Positions 21,233 to 33,200 of a stretch of 60,000 nt of DNA are shown in pieces; the first letter of the stretch is position 1, and each line of letters starts with the position of its first letter. The notes below the pieces were generated by a model, which worked only from the letters and a program-made list of their open reading frames with translations, searched no databases and was not told the origin of the DNA. The DNA comes from Branchiostoma floridae. Lineage: Eukaryota; Chordata; Leptocardii; Amphioxiformes; Branchiostomatidae. The position numbers were made by a program, and so were the translations under genes. Location of the stretch: positions 15,243,514 through 15,303,513 of the forward strand of contig NC_049981.1 of the NCBI RefSeq assembly GCF_000003815.2. Direction: 5' to 3'.

Positions 21233-22884
21233 CTTGAAATACAAAAATTATAAAAAAAAAAGTATCCTGGAAATTGATTATTGTTTTCCTAACAATGTTT
21301 ACTGGAGCGTGTACATGGTCCTACCTCCCTGCCTTCCTACTTGTACACGATTATAAAACAGTATGATCTATCCTGTAGTTTTGGGCCTCCACTACCTGTG
21401 TTGGAGCATGCATATGACGCTGCCACATAAGCTCTCTCCTGTTACCACTAGTATCGCAGGAAGGAAACACATGACCATACTACTCATGCGGTGTTAACAG
21501 GTCTTCCCGCCCAAGCGTATGCGAAATCCCGAAAACCCCGCAGATGTGACAAAAACCTGTGCACTAATGTACAATCAATCAATCAACCAAGGCGGTTATA
21601 TAACGTAACATATACTTCAATCAACAAAAGGATCTCTAGAAGGGTTCAAACTGCCATGAAAGTAGAGCTATTAGTTCTTAGGTTGACTAATCAAAAGTTT
21701 TGTTCTCTTGATAGACCTTATAATTAGTACACCTCAAAGTTGCATGAATAGTCTAAGGACGACAACTTTAATTGTATTTAAACTTCTATTTTATGAGAAC
21801 TTGAATATTCTGTATGTTGTAACAAGAAATTGTTTTAGATAAAGCAGTCTCTTTCTACACATGAGAAACCTTGAAACAATGTTTCTTTCCCGTATACGTG
21901 TAGAAAAACCAGGCAAAGATATATTTGTATATGTAGATGAAGGCTAGAGACAAGCGGTAGAATTAGTGGATAGCACATATGGTACTCCCAGGTAAAGATG
22001 TGAACAAATGTGATGAACTGCTCATTAGTTTCCTGAAGAAGTCTGCTAACACAGGTTAATCGGCGGTATTGTCCACTTATTCCCACTTACTGATCAGATA
22101 ACATTCAAATACATTTCAATCTCTACAACTTTACTTGTAGACGCTTCGAGTGACATCTATCACTCTTCTTCAGTGTCACTGGAATAAAACGTCAGCTGTC
22201 AATTTCTAAAAAGTCAGTTCAAAAGAAGTAAAAATTTCAATATCCGTTATCGTATTTTTGGCATATGTGAGTCTCTTTTTTAAATATCTACTATTCTTCC
22301 GGAGCCAGGCAGAGACTACCCTTCAGATTCGTGCTTTAGATATACGATTGTATACAGAATATACATGTATACATACCGTTGGGGCGTAAACGTACCGGAA
22401 ACAAACCGCAGACAGCAGTGGAAAATAATCTCCAAGCAGATCCTACGGTGCCATAAGATAGTATCAAAGCTGGCCAAGGAGTGTAGCCGGCCAAGGGAGT
22501 CAAACGGGCACCGGAGAGCACCTACGGGAAGTTTGATACTATACATTACGCACCGTGGATCTGGTTCGAGATTAGTGGAAAACACCGGAGTAAGTTGTGA
22601 CCGACCCGTACCCTGTGCGTACGTACATGCAAATGAGGACATGAATGCAGCCAAACACGTCCAACCACTACAGGCCTTTTCCACGAAGTCAGCATACGGC
22701 AAGAAACAAAGGAGTGTCTTCTAATCATTCCATTATTCCATGCTTAAGTGGATCCCTCTAAACCTACAGGAGACTAGAGCCTTATTGTGAAACAACAGTA
22801 GCATTTACATGTATTATCAGCTAACCAAGCCTTACAAATTTTCAAATTCCAAACTGGACCCAAAAGCGGAAAATCATTTCGTTG
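21233..22884. other. intergenic
   Basis: No supported gene. ORFs on both strands at 22316-22724 overlap each other, have no similarity I recognise and lie in what looks like a dispersed repeat. Confidence 0.4.
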
Positions 22885-23776
22885 ATGCCTAGGTTACACA
22901 TAGCCGAATTTGGCTCCCGACTCTCTCCCGACTATGGTTTAGGAGTGATTCGGGAGCTAGTCGGCTGTAGTCGGCTGGCGTTCGGCTGAGTCGGATGGCG
23001 TTCGGCTGGCGTTCGGCTGAGTCGGCTGGTGTTCGGCTGCTCCATCCGAATGTTTTGAAATGTTCAAAACATTCGGCTCTGAACGGCAACTCTGGAATGT
23101 GTCGGTTGGTGGTCGGCTGGTGTTCGGCACGGTCGGCTAGTGTTCGGTTGGTGTTCGGGAGTAAGTCAGCAATCAAATTAAATCTTAACCACGAAATAAA
23201 CATTGCTGATTTACTCCCAGCTTGTTTCCAACTTACCAATGATTTACCCCAAGACCTTAGACAAATCCCTGCTAACTCATTCCCAAGCAAAAAGACTATT
23301 GCCAGAACGTAGACGAATCACTCCCGAACTTCACACGACCGACATCCAGCCAAAAACAAAAAGACCCATAAATGACGCACTGGAGCTATATGTGATCTAA
23401 ATTTGATCTCTTGGTGATGTTTACAAATAGAACAAAGGACATTCTTGATTAAAAACGAAAATGAGCACTCTTTTGAAAATCGCTGATTATGTCTATTTCA
23501 AGTCGAAATAGGGTCGGCAATCGGTTGGGGATCAGTCGGGAGTGATTCGGCAGTCTGCAGCTAGAGGTCGGCATGGTTGGTAATAGGTTAGTTAGCATTT
23601 GGGACACAGTCGGGAGTAAGTCATTTACTGGTCGGGAGGTGTTCGGGACATGTTCTGCGCTAAAAAATAGGCGTGGCCTAAACTGGTCAGACTACTCCCG
23701 AACTGCTGCCGACTTGGGTCGGCTAAGGGTCGGCTAGTGTTCGGGAACCAAAGTCGGCTATGTGTAACCAAGGCAT
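22885..23776. mobile_element. 892-bp terminal-inverted-repeat element
   Basis: Ends are ATGCCTAGGTTACACATAGC at 22885 and the reverse complement of ATGCCTTGGTTACACATAGC at 23776, one mismatch apart and followed by similar GCCGA-TTTGG-TCCCGA. The subterminal part is packed with CGTTCGGCTGG/AGTCGGCTGG short tandem repeats (about 22970-23160). No transposase ORF is present, so it is non-autonomous. A partial copy in the other orientation lies at 43593-44000. Confidence 0.88.
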
Positions 23777-26124
23777 GACATAAAAATCATGGATTGGACA
23801 AACTGAAACATGTACGCCAACAACAGATACAGCATGTCTCCAAAAGTACACAGGGTGGATATTTGCGCGCGAGTTCTGAATCCATGTAGTACGGAAAATG
23901 AAAAATCGCACCGTCTCGTGTGATTAGAGCCAATAACCAGATTTTAAAGGTGATGCCCCGGCCACATTGTTGCTTATCCAAGCATAAATAAAAGGCGGGG
24001 TGACAGACAATCCTGTACATGTAATTGCAGGGGCACGTATGGAGGTGACCAGTTGTCTATCGAAATTGAAATTCATATTTACGTTTAAGGAGGTTTCATA
24101 CTTTTAAGCACTGCACAAATCCTATCTTTAAACAATCTCTAAAGCATGCTTAACGGTTTTTCATGTTTGATTTACATATGCTTTACGAATGTTTTTCATG
24201 TAACACGTTACTTAAAGACAGGATTGAACGATTCAAGGGTCCTCATAACGGTTATAGTGACAGTTATACTTCTATGACAATTTGCATCCATCTCCTGACA
24301 ATGGTTCGTTCTAAACATCTTCTCACGCCTGCACCCGGCGTAGTCTGAGTTGCGTACAGTTCATGATGATTTAAAGGCATGGACGAATGGTGATTGGATA
24401 TTGTATTTGGGACATGTTTACTTGCGTATAATGGGAATAAGGTATACACTATACTATCAACTCATAAAAAAGGACGGAACAAGATTATCATTTGTATGAA
24501 TTGTAATTTTTTTGTGGGGAAGAGATTTGTATCTGGTATTGCTTTGTCTTTTGTCGTAAAAAGTGTCTAGCCATTCAGAACGTTGTCGTCTTTTTTATCT
24601 TGAAAATAAAATTTTGCAACAAACTATACGCTAGTCAATGTTGATTACGGATTTGGAGATGAAACACAGATGTTTACAGATAAAACACAGCTGACATTAT
24701 GTGAGAAAACTTGAATCCATCTACTCGTTATAGATATCTCAACATGTTGTCTGTATTGCATACAGTTAATGTAGCAGAGACATGTTTTAGTGGTGTATGA
24801 TAGATGCGCTATACTATCAACTCGTATGAAAGGACTTAACAAGTTTATTATGCATATATATGCTGACATTTTGTGAGGAATAGATTTGTAATTGTTATTG
24901 TTTTGTCATGTGTTCTTGTTGTTGGAGTTGTTTTTGTTGTTAGAGTTACAGTGTCCAGCCTGCATTATGCGGCCCAGGGTGTTGGATGTTCCACCTATTG
25001 ACTCTCAGACTGGGGTATGTGTTCAGCCGCGGCATCTAGCGGTTTCAACAGGCATCAGATCATCACATGATGACAATCAAATAACAAAGCTTTTAATGAA
25101 TAGAAGTACAGACACATTTCATACCTTGATACCTTTAAGGTTAAACGTCCTCACAACCGATGTTAGGTACTGAATACCTTTGACAGAAACTTTCTCAAGT
25201 CACCAGACGTGTCATCAAATGTCACCAGGTACGTTAGGAATTGTATTGTTGTTTCCCCTTTTGTTAAGATTTAAATGCGTGTCAAATGCAAATTTAGTAG
25301 GGGCGCGCGCGACCCGTATTCGCGAAATACTTGGCTTCAAATAGAACCACATTGAGCTATCGGCTATCAATAAAATATCAATGCGCTTCGAGTTCCACCT
25401 GTCTGACCTCTACTCTCTGACTTGCCTCTGCAAAGGTAAAAAAAAACGCCACCTAGTGCTATGAATTCCAACTCCAACATTTGTCTCTAAGCCTAATGCC
25501 GATCATTGGTCATCTATTGACGTGAGGGAAGGCATGAGCTTGGAATGTCCCCAATTTGGCCAAGCACACCCATGGTCCTCCATAAAATCACAGATCATCA
25601 CATGTACACACAGGTTTGGCATCTGAAGATTGGCATCTGAAGCTCTCCCATTCACGGGACTGAAGGCGATATGGGGTGCCCTTCCAAGTGCACCACCAGC
25701 CAAGACCACAGGTGGAATATTTCTTCGTGTTCAGTTGCCAAGACGTTAACGACATAAGGGGCATCTGGCATTATCCAGGCTTCGTGGGAATTCCAGCAAC
25801 TACCTTGTTAAGGGCACATAGCAACGGGTCACACTGGCTTAGCAGCGATAGTGCAGGAATAATACGGTATTGTGAAGCTGGCCCCACATACATCAAGCCT
25901 CAATACAACCAGCTGGCTTGGATAAGAGCTTGGCGTGCTCATGAAAGTCTAATCTGGGCTTCATTATTAAAAGTCAATATAAACCTGTCGGGGTTCACAT
26001 AAATCTCCAAGTAGATGTGGGGTCCAGCTCAGTATTTCGTACCCTTGCGCATTTCTTGAAATTCACCACACGTTGAACGACTGGCACAAAAGGTAACTTA
26101 AATGTTTTAAGGTTTCAGTCGGGG
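23777..26124. other. intergenic
   Basis: No gene recognised. A diverged direct duplication is visible: TATACTATCAACTCATAAAA... at about 24451-24560 and TATACTATCAACTCGTATGA... at about 24811-24910, both followed by AGATTTGTA and TTGTTTTGTC/TGCTTTGTC. Confidence 0.45.
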
Positions 26125-26390
26125 ACCGCACTGCGAGGTTTGAACCATTCACTCCGGGATGAGCCCCTACTCTTTACGATGATTGTGGTGGGTTCTTTAA
26201 CGTGCTCGAGGTGTGGCTACCCTTCGGCTTCATGCCTCATCCCGTCACGCCCTTACTGAAGCTTGGTACTCATTTTCACCTGAGTCGAGTGATGAAATAG
26301 TTGTAAAGTACACAACTCTGAGATTCGAACCGAGAACTTTCAGATTATAATCATACGTTGGCAACCCTAATTATAACCACCGGGCCACAT
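26125..26390 (-). mobile_element. tRNA-derived SINE, copy 2
   Basis: Read on the minus strand it starts GTGGCCCGGTGGTTATAA (A-box region, 26371-26388), carries GGTTCGAATC (B-box, 26322-26331), then ACTCAGGTGAAAATGAGTAC as in copy 1. The body continues to about 26125 with a stretch including CACGTTAAAGAACCC. Confidence 0.75.
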
Positions 26391-27239
26391 GTCTATGCCA
26401 CAGTGTGGCTTTGAGCTTTCTATTTAGATACGCCAAGAAAGCGTAAGGAATATGGAAAGAAAAACGTTGACCAAAATGTCTAAGAGTCCATTACAGCCTC
26501 ACGCATGAAACTTTGAGCAGGGCATGAGTGGGGCTTAGGTCCACACATTGTATGAATAAACCTTGAGCATATAGCACTCGTCGAAATCACTCGTCATTGT
26601 ATTGAAAACATGCAAAGGTAACAATCACAGTGATTTTGGGGATACAGTATTAGAATGAAATCATCTTAATGGCAGTGCAACTTTTTCGTCCTTTCTCAGC
26701 ACAACAGAGGATGCACAACTACAAAGACGTAATAAAATGTTGCCCAGACGTACGAAATACGCTGGGACTGAGCCAGATCCTAGCATCTGCTTGGAGATTA
26801 TGACCTCACAGCAACAGAATGAATAGAGTCGGTCGAGCCGGTCAAACAACTATCGTCCATAATCAGATAATACAAAGGTGTCATCAGCACGCATATGGAT
26901 AATTCACTAGAAATCCTAGAGCTAAAAGAGCAACCCATCTTGTCTTTGATAAAACCTTACAAATCTTATTACTTGGTCGGTTTGGGAAATGAAACTACCA
27001 CACCTTCAGCATACTTCATGATGAAGAATAAGTTAGTAGTAACTTAACAACGGCGTTGGGGGCACAAACCGTACCCCCTCCCCCTGGGTGAACATTGACA
27101 GGTTCACCTTCTTTTTGGCTCCACAAGCCGCTGCCCCACCGCCCACATCTTAGCACGCACTGCTGGCACTGCCCAGCACTGAGGGGACGCCACCCACCAT
27201 ACTGAGACGTTCTCTGCCTTTGCCGACCAACAAGACAAC
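26391..27239. other. upstream region of the collagen-like gene
   Basis: No repeat or exon was recognised. The last 150 bp are pyrimidine- and GC-rich and presumably include the 5' UTR; no TATA box is evident. Confidence 0.4.
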
Positions 27240-27293
27240 ATGGCCTTTCAAACTATCTACTACCTCACGACTCTATCTCTTCTCGTCTCCACG
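27240..27293 (+). CDS. collagen-like gene exon 1: signal peptide
   Basis: ATG in the context CAACATGG; encodes [18 protein letters not shown] and stops at ACG/GTAAGC in phase 0. The hydrophobic core completes with CAA from exon 2, giving a likely cut after residue 21. Confidence 0.85.
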
Positions 27294-30200
27294 GTAAGCA
27301 TTTGAACTCATCCCTGAGGTGAAACATTGTATGACATATTATGTAGCATATGCATGACAAAAAGTTTCGTGTAGTGAAGAGTGGTCGTTTTTCTTCGCAG
27401 AATAGGCGAAACTGAAAACATCTCGTATGCTTGTAGCATTGTCAGGATTCTGTTAAAGGCGTTTTACGTACTCTCCAAGGAAAAGTTAGGCTCCGGCTTG
27501 TTTCGGGCGTCTTTTAGACGTCGTTTTATTGGGCTTTCTAATGTCCAAAACAACCCGGACCAGACGCGAAACCATTTTTTTGTGATGACGTCAGTGTCAC
27601 TTTTTTTCACGGAGACAAAATATTCAGCATACTATGGTGTTATATATGATTGCTTGGAATACATATGTTGAGGGCATAGGCAAAGATCCGCACACAATAA
27701 AACCACAAGCACTCTGAAACAACCAGATCTCGATGCAACACACGTCTGTCGAAAGCATCAAGTGGATTTTAAATGTCTGCCGATGTCAGGGCCGTGCTAT
27801 CGCGTAAAGAATCAAATTCAAAGCTGTTTAGTGGAAACTATATCCCTCATGTATCGGCGTGGGGCAATCCCTGGGTACTCGGGCCGTCAGTGAGAGGTTT
27901 GGGCTGTTTCAGGAAGGTACGAAAGGGGATTGGTCAGCCATTCCAAACCCCCTACAGTATGTTCGTTTCAAATCGTATCAGATTATCATATTTACAACAA
28001 TACATAATCCATGTGGTATATAAAGTGTGGATCAAAACAAACAATGAAATATAAGGTTTACTTAGAGAGAAAAAAATGGCATGTATTTTACTTTAACGGG
28101 ATTCGATTAGAAACGGGATAGATATATCTAAGTCTTAAACAAGTATGACCTTCAGTACTTCTGTTTGTGTTAGAATCAAGATGCTGCCAAAAATTCCAGC
28201 TTTATCTTCCAGTCCAAATTCCGCCCCACCCTGCCCCTAGAATTGAATTTGTTCTGAAATATTTGGCCCCTCAGTTGATTCGGGCGACTAGTTTTGTCGT
28301 AATTATAAATGCTAATGCTGAATCTAGACACTCGACTTCCAAACCGCCCCAGGCAGTACGGTAACACAATATGACAACCGGAAAAACACAGAGACAGTCC
28401 GGAAATACGTCATGAAATCATACGATCGGCGAACAAGCGTGCAAAAAGATTGGATGTATCTCCGAAGTTAAGGCAGAAAATGGTGATGTTTAGTGATTCA
28501 AAGTGCGACTTCTCTGCCTTGGGCGAGGGACTGTCAGAGAAGTTTGTCAGTCAAAAATGTCCACCCCAACATCTGCTTAGAGATAAGATTAGAGCAGAGA
28601 CGTTCTGACAGTTTTATGCCCTTTCAGTAAATATCTTGAACACTGATAGTGTACTCAATTTACATGTCTAAAATGGTATGACAGGAGTAAAATGGTCAGA
28701 TTAAAAATTGTGTCGAGGGCAAGTAAGATTGTGTTCTGGAGGACATCACATTGAAGTACATGTCCTTGAGTGACCTTGACGCCTTAGTCCATGATCTTGA
28801 CATCGGCGGTCGAAAGTGCGGCATGTTGACGCCATGTGGTCTGTACCGCAGGCAATGTACACGTACCTTATCTAGCCCTGTCAGCTGGTTCAGGTTAAGG
28901 AGCTGGACAAGATAGTCTTCTGGCTTGGAACGAGACACGCTTGTGTCAAAGCTAATGCCAGTAAAGTCCTTGGCAGTGGACAAACAGTGCACTTGGAGCA
29001 AGGGGGAGGGGGCGCTAATCTCCAAGATGTTGGCGGTAGAAACTCGTTTTGTTTTCTGAATGGCTGGACTTCTCTGCGGGAGGACGGACGGATGGATGGA
29101 CGGACTGACGGATGAACTGACGGACGGACGGATGAAATGATGGATGGATACGTGGATATGTAGATGTATTGGCTTTTCTGATAGCCATTAATTTACGTAA
29201 TTAAACTGTCAAGGAGAATCAATCTACCTTAAGGTTCGGAGTGTTTTTTACGATTCGGGGCCGATTTGACTGTCTCTGAAGAAAAGCACTAGCGCTTCTC
29301 AAAGCATCGTTTTTCGGACAATTCAATGTTTCCGATAGTAAAGGGTGTCTTGACGCTGACCGACAGACTCATTTGACATTTTTTGTAGAAATGTTATTTT
29401 TGGTAAAAACCATAAAAAATGTAAGCTTTTCATTAAAAATTGCTAATTTGGGGCCATTTTTTACAGGCCGCTACACGGTAAAAAGGAGTTTTCCTGGGAT
29501 AATGACTAATATGGCAATGAAGGTCAAGACTTCTTCTGTTTACTGAGTAAAAAGGAAGAAAAGTTTTCCGCGAGCTCCGATGGCGCTAAAACACCCAAAA
29601 CACACATAGAACGCACGATCTGGGTAATCAGGCGACGAAACGCTTTACACCTATCGCGCGCACTAATAGGAAGTGTTTGCCGCACGATCAAATCTCCGAC
29701 ACCATAAAACGCTATGAACAACAAGTATTTTGAGAAGTATAAAAGAGTATACATTGCTAAAGCGGTAGCCGGAAAATCTAGAGCCAAAACTATAGAGACA
29801 ACCTCTGATTTGCGTCTTATTCTTAGGGACTATTTAGATCTGGTCACTTGAAATTCCGAACCGGAACCATAACACAAAATACAACCATTTTTTCAGGTGG
29901 GCACAAGGCAACATGCCAATTCGAATCTAGATGGTTACGTCCAGGTTTAACCATCCAAAATGGCTGACAACACTTACGTCATAATCACGTGAGTGTAAAC
30001 AGCGTGCTGGACGAATCAGATACAGGCACTGAAAATTTGCATTTTTTCCTCAGTGTGCAGCACAAGATGAAGATGAAGATAAGGATGCTAAGATTAAAGA
30101 CCTTCAAGGACAACTTGACCTGCTGAAGGCCAGAGTGGAGATGGTGGAAGAGATCATTCGGGGTACTTCATCCTTACACTTTTGTATCATGCCATTTTTG

Positions 30201-33200
30201 GCTTTGCAACATTCGGAAATTGATACAAACTTTACTACTTCATATATGGTGTTTGCTCCAGCTGTGTATATGCTGTTCTTAGCTTGCAATACCAGATTCC
30301 TTTTTCCGCGCTCGAAGTGCCCTGCGCATACAGTATTGAGTATTGACGGAATAAGTTAAAGGGTTCCGCTTAGTTTTTAGCACTACCATGGCTGACAAGT
30401 AAGTACGGTTAAATTTCTACACCCCCACTTTAGATGTTAATTCTCGCGAGGTCAGCTTTTTCAAACGCTTTTCTTGTTTCACCAGATGCGGGCCTCCACA
30501 TGCCTGATCCTAACCAACTTGCTGCAACAGTAGCTCCCAAGGCCAACAAGACAGGACCCTGCGAGTGTCAGCCTGGAGAGCCCGGTCCCATGGGACATCA
30601 GGGCTGGCCCGGGATACGGGGACAGCCTGGTATAATGGGACCCAGAGGTATGCAGAGATGCTAAAAGTCAATTTGTCTGATGTTTAAATAGCACAAGCTA
30701 TTCTTACTTAGGTGGCAATATAGGTATGCCTGATGATAAAGTAGAAGGTGATGATGGATGTGCCTGTTGACAAATCAGTACGCAATCTGTAACCATCAAC
30801 GCTTAGTGTCCGTGGACCTCTATTCGTGTTTTTTTTTTTTTCGAAGGCCTCTTTCAAATAGAGACTACAAAAACATCAACATTGTCTTGTCGAGCTGATT
30901 TCCAAAGCCAAATCCACCCCCTGGCTACCTATATCCTGCCAAACCACGAAGATTCAAATCAGCCTCCTCCATAGTCGAACCTGGGAGCTCGAGGTTAAAC
31001 CCTCCTTGGCCAAACTCAATGTACGGCGAAAGATTTACGCTGTAATCTCTAGCGGCAAGCTGGTTCTTAAAAGTGCTCTTAATGGGGCCAAAAGATAAGG
31101 AAAACCGTCAGACGATGCCAGCAGACGTGGCCACACCGTAGTGAAGATTCTTGTTGGTATGTTACTATCGGATCGACAACTGTCGTATCTAGAGGCTAGG
31201 CCCAAGGCTAAATTTACAATTCCAGATTCACGTAAAATGTACGTGGAACTTAAAACCACTTTGGCACGCAGTGGTTTCGCTGCCGAGTACCGGTAGATTT
31301 CAATAATTTTTAACGCCGCCTGGCGGTAAAGAACAACACAACAACAAAGGGGCTTTAGTAATATCGGTGATGATATGGGCTATGATTGTATGAGACTAGA
31401 AAGTAACAAAAAATGACCTTTCACGGAAAAATTCCGTGCTGGCATTCTATTGTTATTCCCTCTTTATCCATGAAATTCATATTTTCCGTGTACAACAATC
31501 GATATTCTGTATTCCACAAGTCGCTAGTTTTAGAGCCTTCGAGATTAATGTTGATAAATAATGCCTTTCTTCCAGGTCAGAAAGGAGAATCTGGTTCCCC
31601 GGGAAGGATAATTCTGACCGGAGAACCGGGGGTGAAGATCCCGGACGTGGTGCCCGGCCCGCCCGGCCCTCCTGGTCCCCCCGGTCCGCCGGGTCCTGCC
31701 GGTGTGCAGGGTCTCCCTGGGGTCACGGGCATGAAGGGAGAGGCAGGACTTCCAGGTTTGTGATAGCCTGGTAACCATTTTCTTTAAAGGAAGTATTCTA
31801 ACGATCTCCAGTTCTACCGAGCATAGGCTTTTTCTGGCATCCCATCTTTAAATCGGCCCTTTTATACTTTAGGCCATGTTGATTTGATTATATGGATGAC
31901 ATCCTCCGGGAACTCCAAAACTGATGCGAGCGAGCGAATAAAAAAAAAAGTTTGGCCAAAAAAAAAGTTGCCTTCAGTATGAAATCAAAGTGGCCAGGAA
32001 GGTTGAACATAGGACTAAACACACATAGTATGGTATACCAATAGTTAGGTGTAGGGACCAGTACATCATACGGGTGCAAAACATTTTTTCTTCTTGGACC
32101 AATCCGAAAAAAACAGACCTGAAAAAAAAACCCGGAGGAACAGGTTTCGCCAATTACAAAATGGACACACTATGTCGGCAGCCATTTGGGGTCTAACCGG
32201 GGGGCCAAGAAGACAACAAGAGCGAAGTCAAGTAGAGTTTATAGTCAATTGCACCAAGTTTCTACAGTCAAAGGTACAGAGACAGTTAGCCTTTATTTGT
32301 TACATGGAGATGGGATTTTAAAATGCAGTGGGAGTCCAATAATCCACCAAACAGATTCCTTTGTAGCAAAATTGACGAATTACCATTGTTTTGAGTATTG
32401 CCAGTTCTCAAGTTTCCACAGACAATCAGGTCCATGTTCATGTCCGGACCTGGAAATGATCCTCTGGACCTGAATTTTCTGTACTTGTACCTCCCCCAAC
32501 CAACAATAGATTTTTTTTTCTTTCTGTCCTTTCACATTTCATTCTTTGACTTTAGATTCATTTTGGCATTCTATGGCATTAGTTATCTGTTTTCTGATAC
32601 TTTTTTTTCAATCTACGGAATATTTGTGCTCATTTTACAGCTGCTTTGCACAATTTATTGTGTGGTCGAAAACTTTTTTTTTTTTTGGAAATGGCCGAAA
32701 ATTGGTGCGAGCGCGGATGTCATCCATATAATCAAATCAACGTGGCCTTACTATTACTTACGTTCCGTCTTCGGGAGCGAAGCAATTGAAACCCACACCG
32801 TAAAATTCACCAATGCGCACCGCGAATATAAAACCACCGCAAAAGTTTCTGCATTTACAGTACCTTGGCGGGTTTCAACACTCCCCGGCCGATGGAATCG
32901 TTATCGGGGTAGCTATAGGTTTGTGGCTGAGTCGAATGTGCTAGAAGTTATAATGAGTGGGCCTGTATGCCATAGTCCATAGGCTATACTATAGGCAAGC
33001 TATATGATATTCCCGTAGTTCTAACTGTTCAGCACATAGGAAAGTCTTGAAAATTCCGCCAATGACTGAACAAGTGTATATTCGTATCCCATACGAGGCT
33101 ATATAGCAGATGTCATACGTTATACTTTGCACGAATGTTGTACAATGAATTTATGCATAAGATATAAAATTTATATAAATCCTCTATCACGTCAACGTCC

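Noticed and set aside
22316-22724. Overlapping 128- and 119-codon ORFs on opposite strands
   Set aside because: Both cannot be real and neither shows recognisable domains; likely a repeat.
32398-32982. 194-codon plus-strand ORF
   Set aside because: Runs through the poly-T part and right end of an inverted-repeat element; phenylalanine-rich low-complexity translation, no family match.
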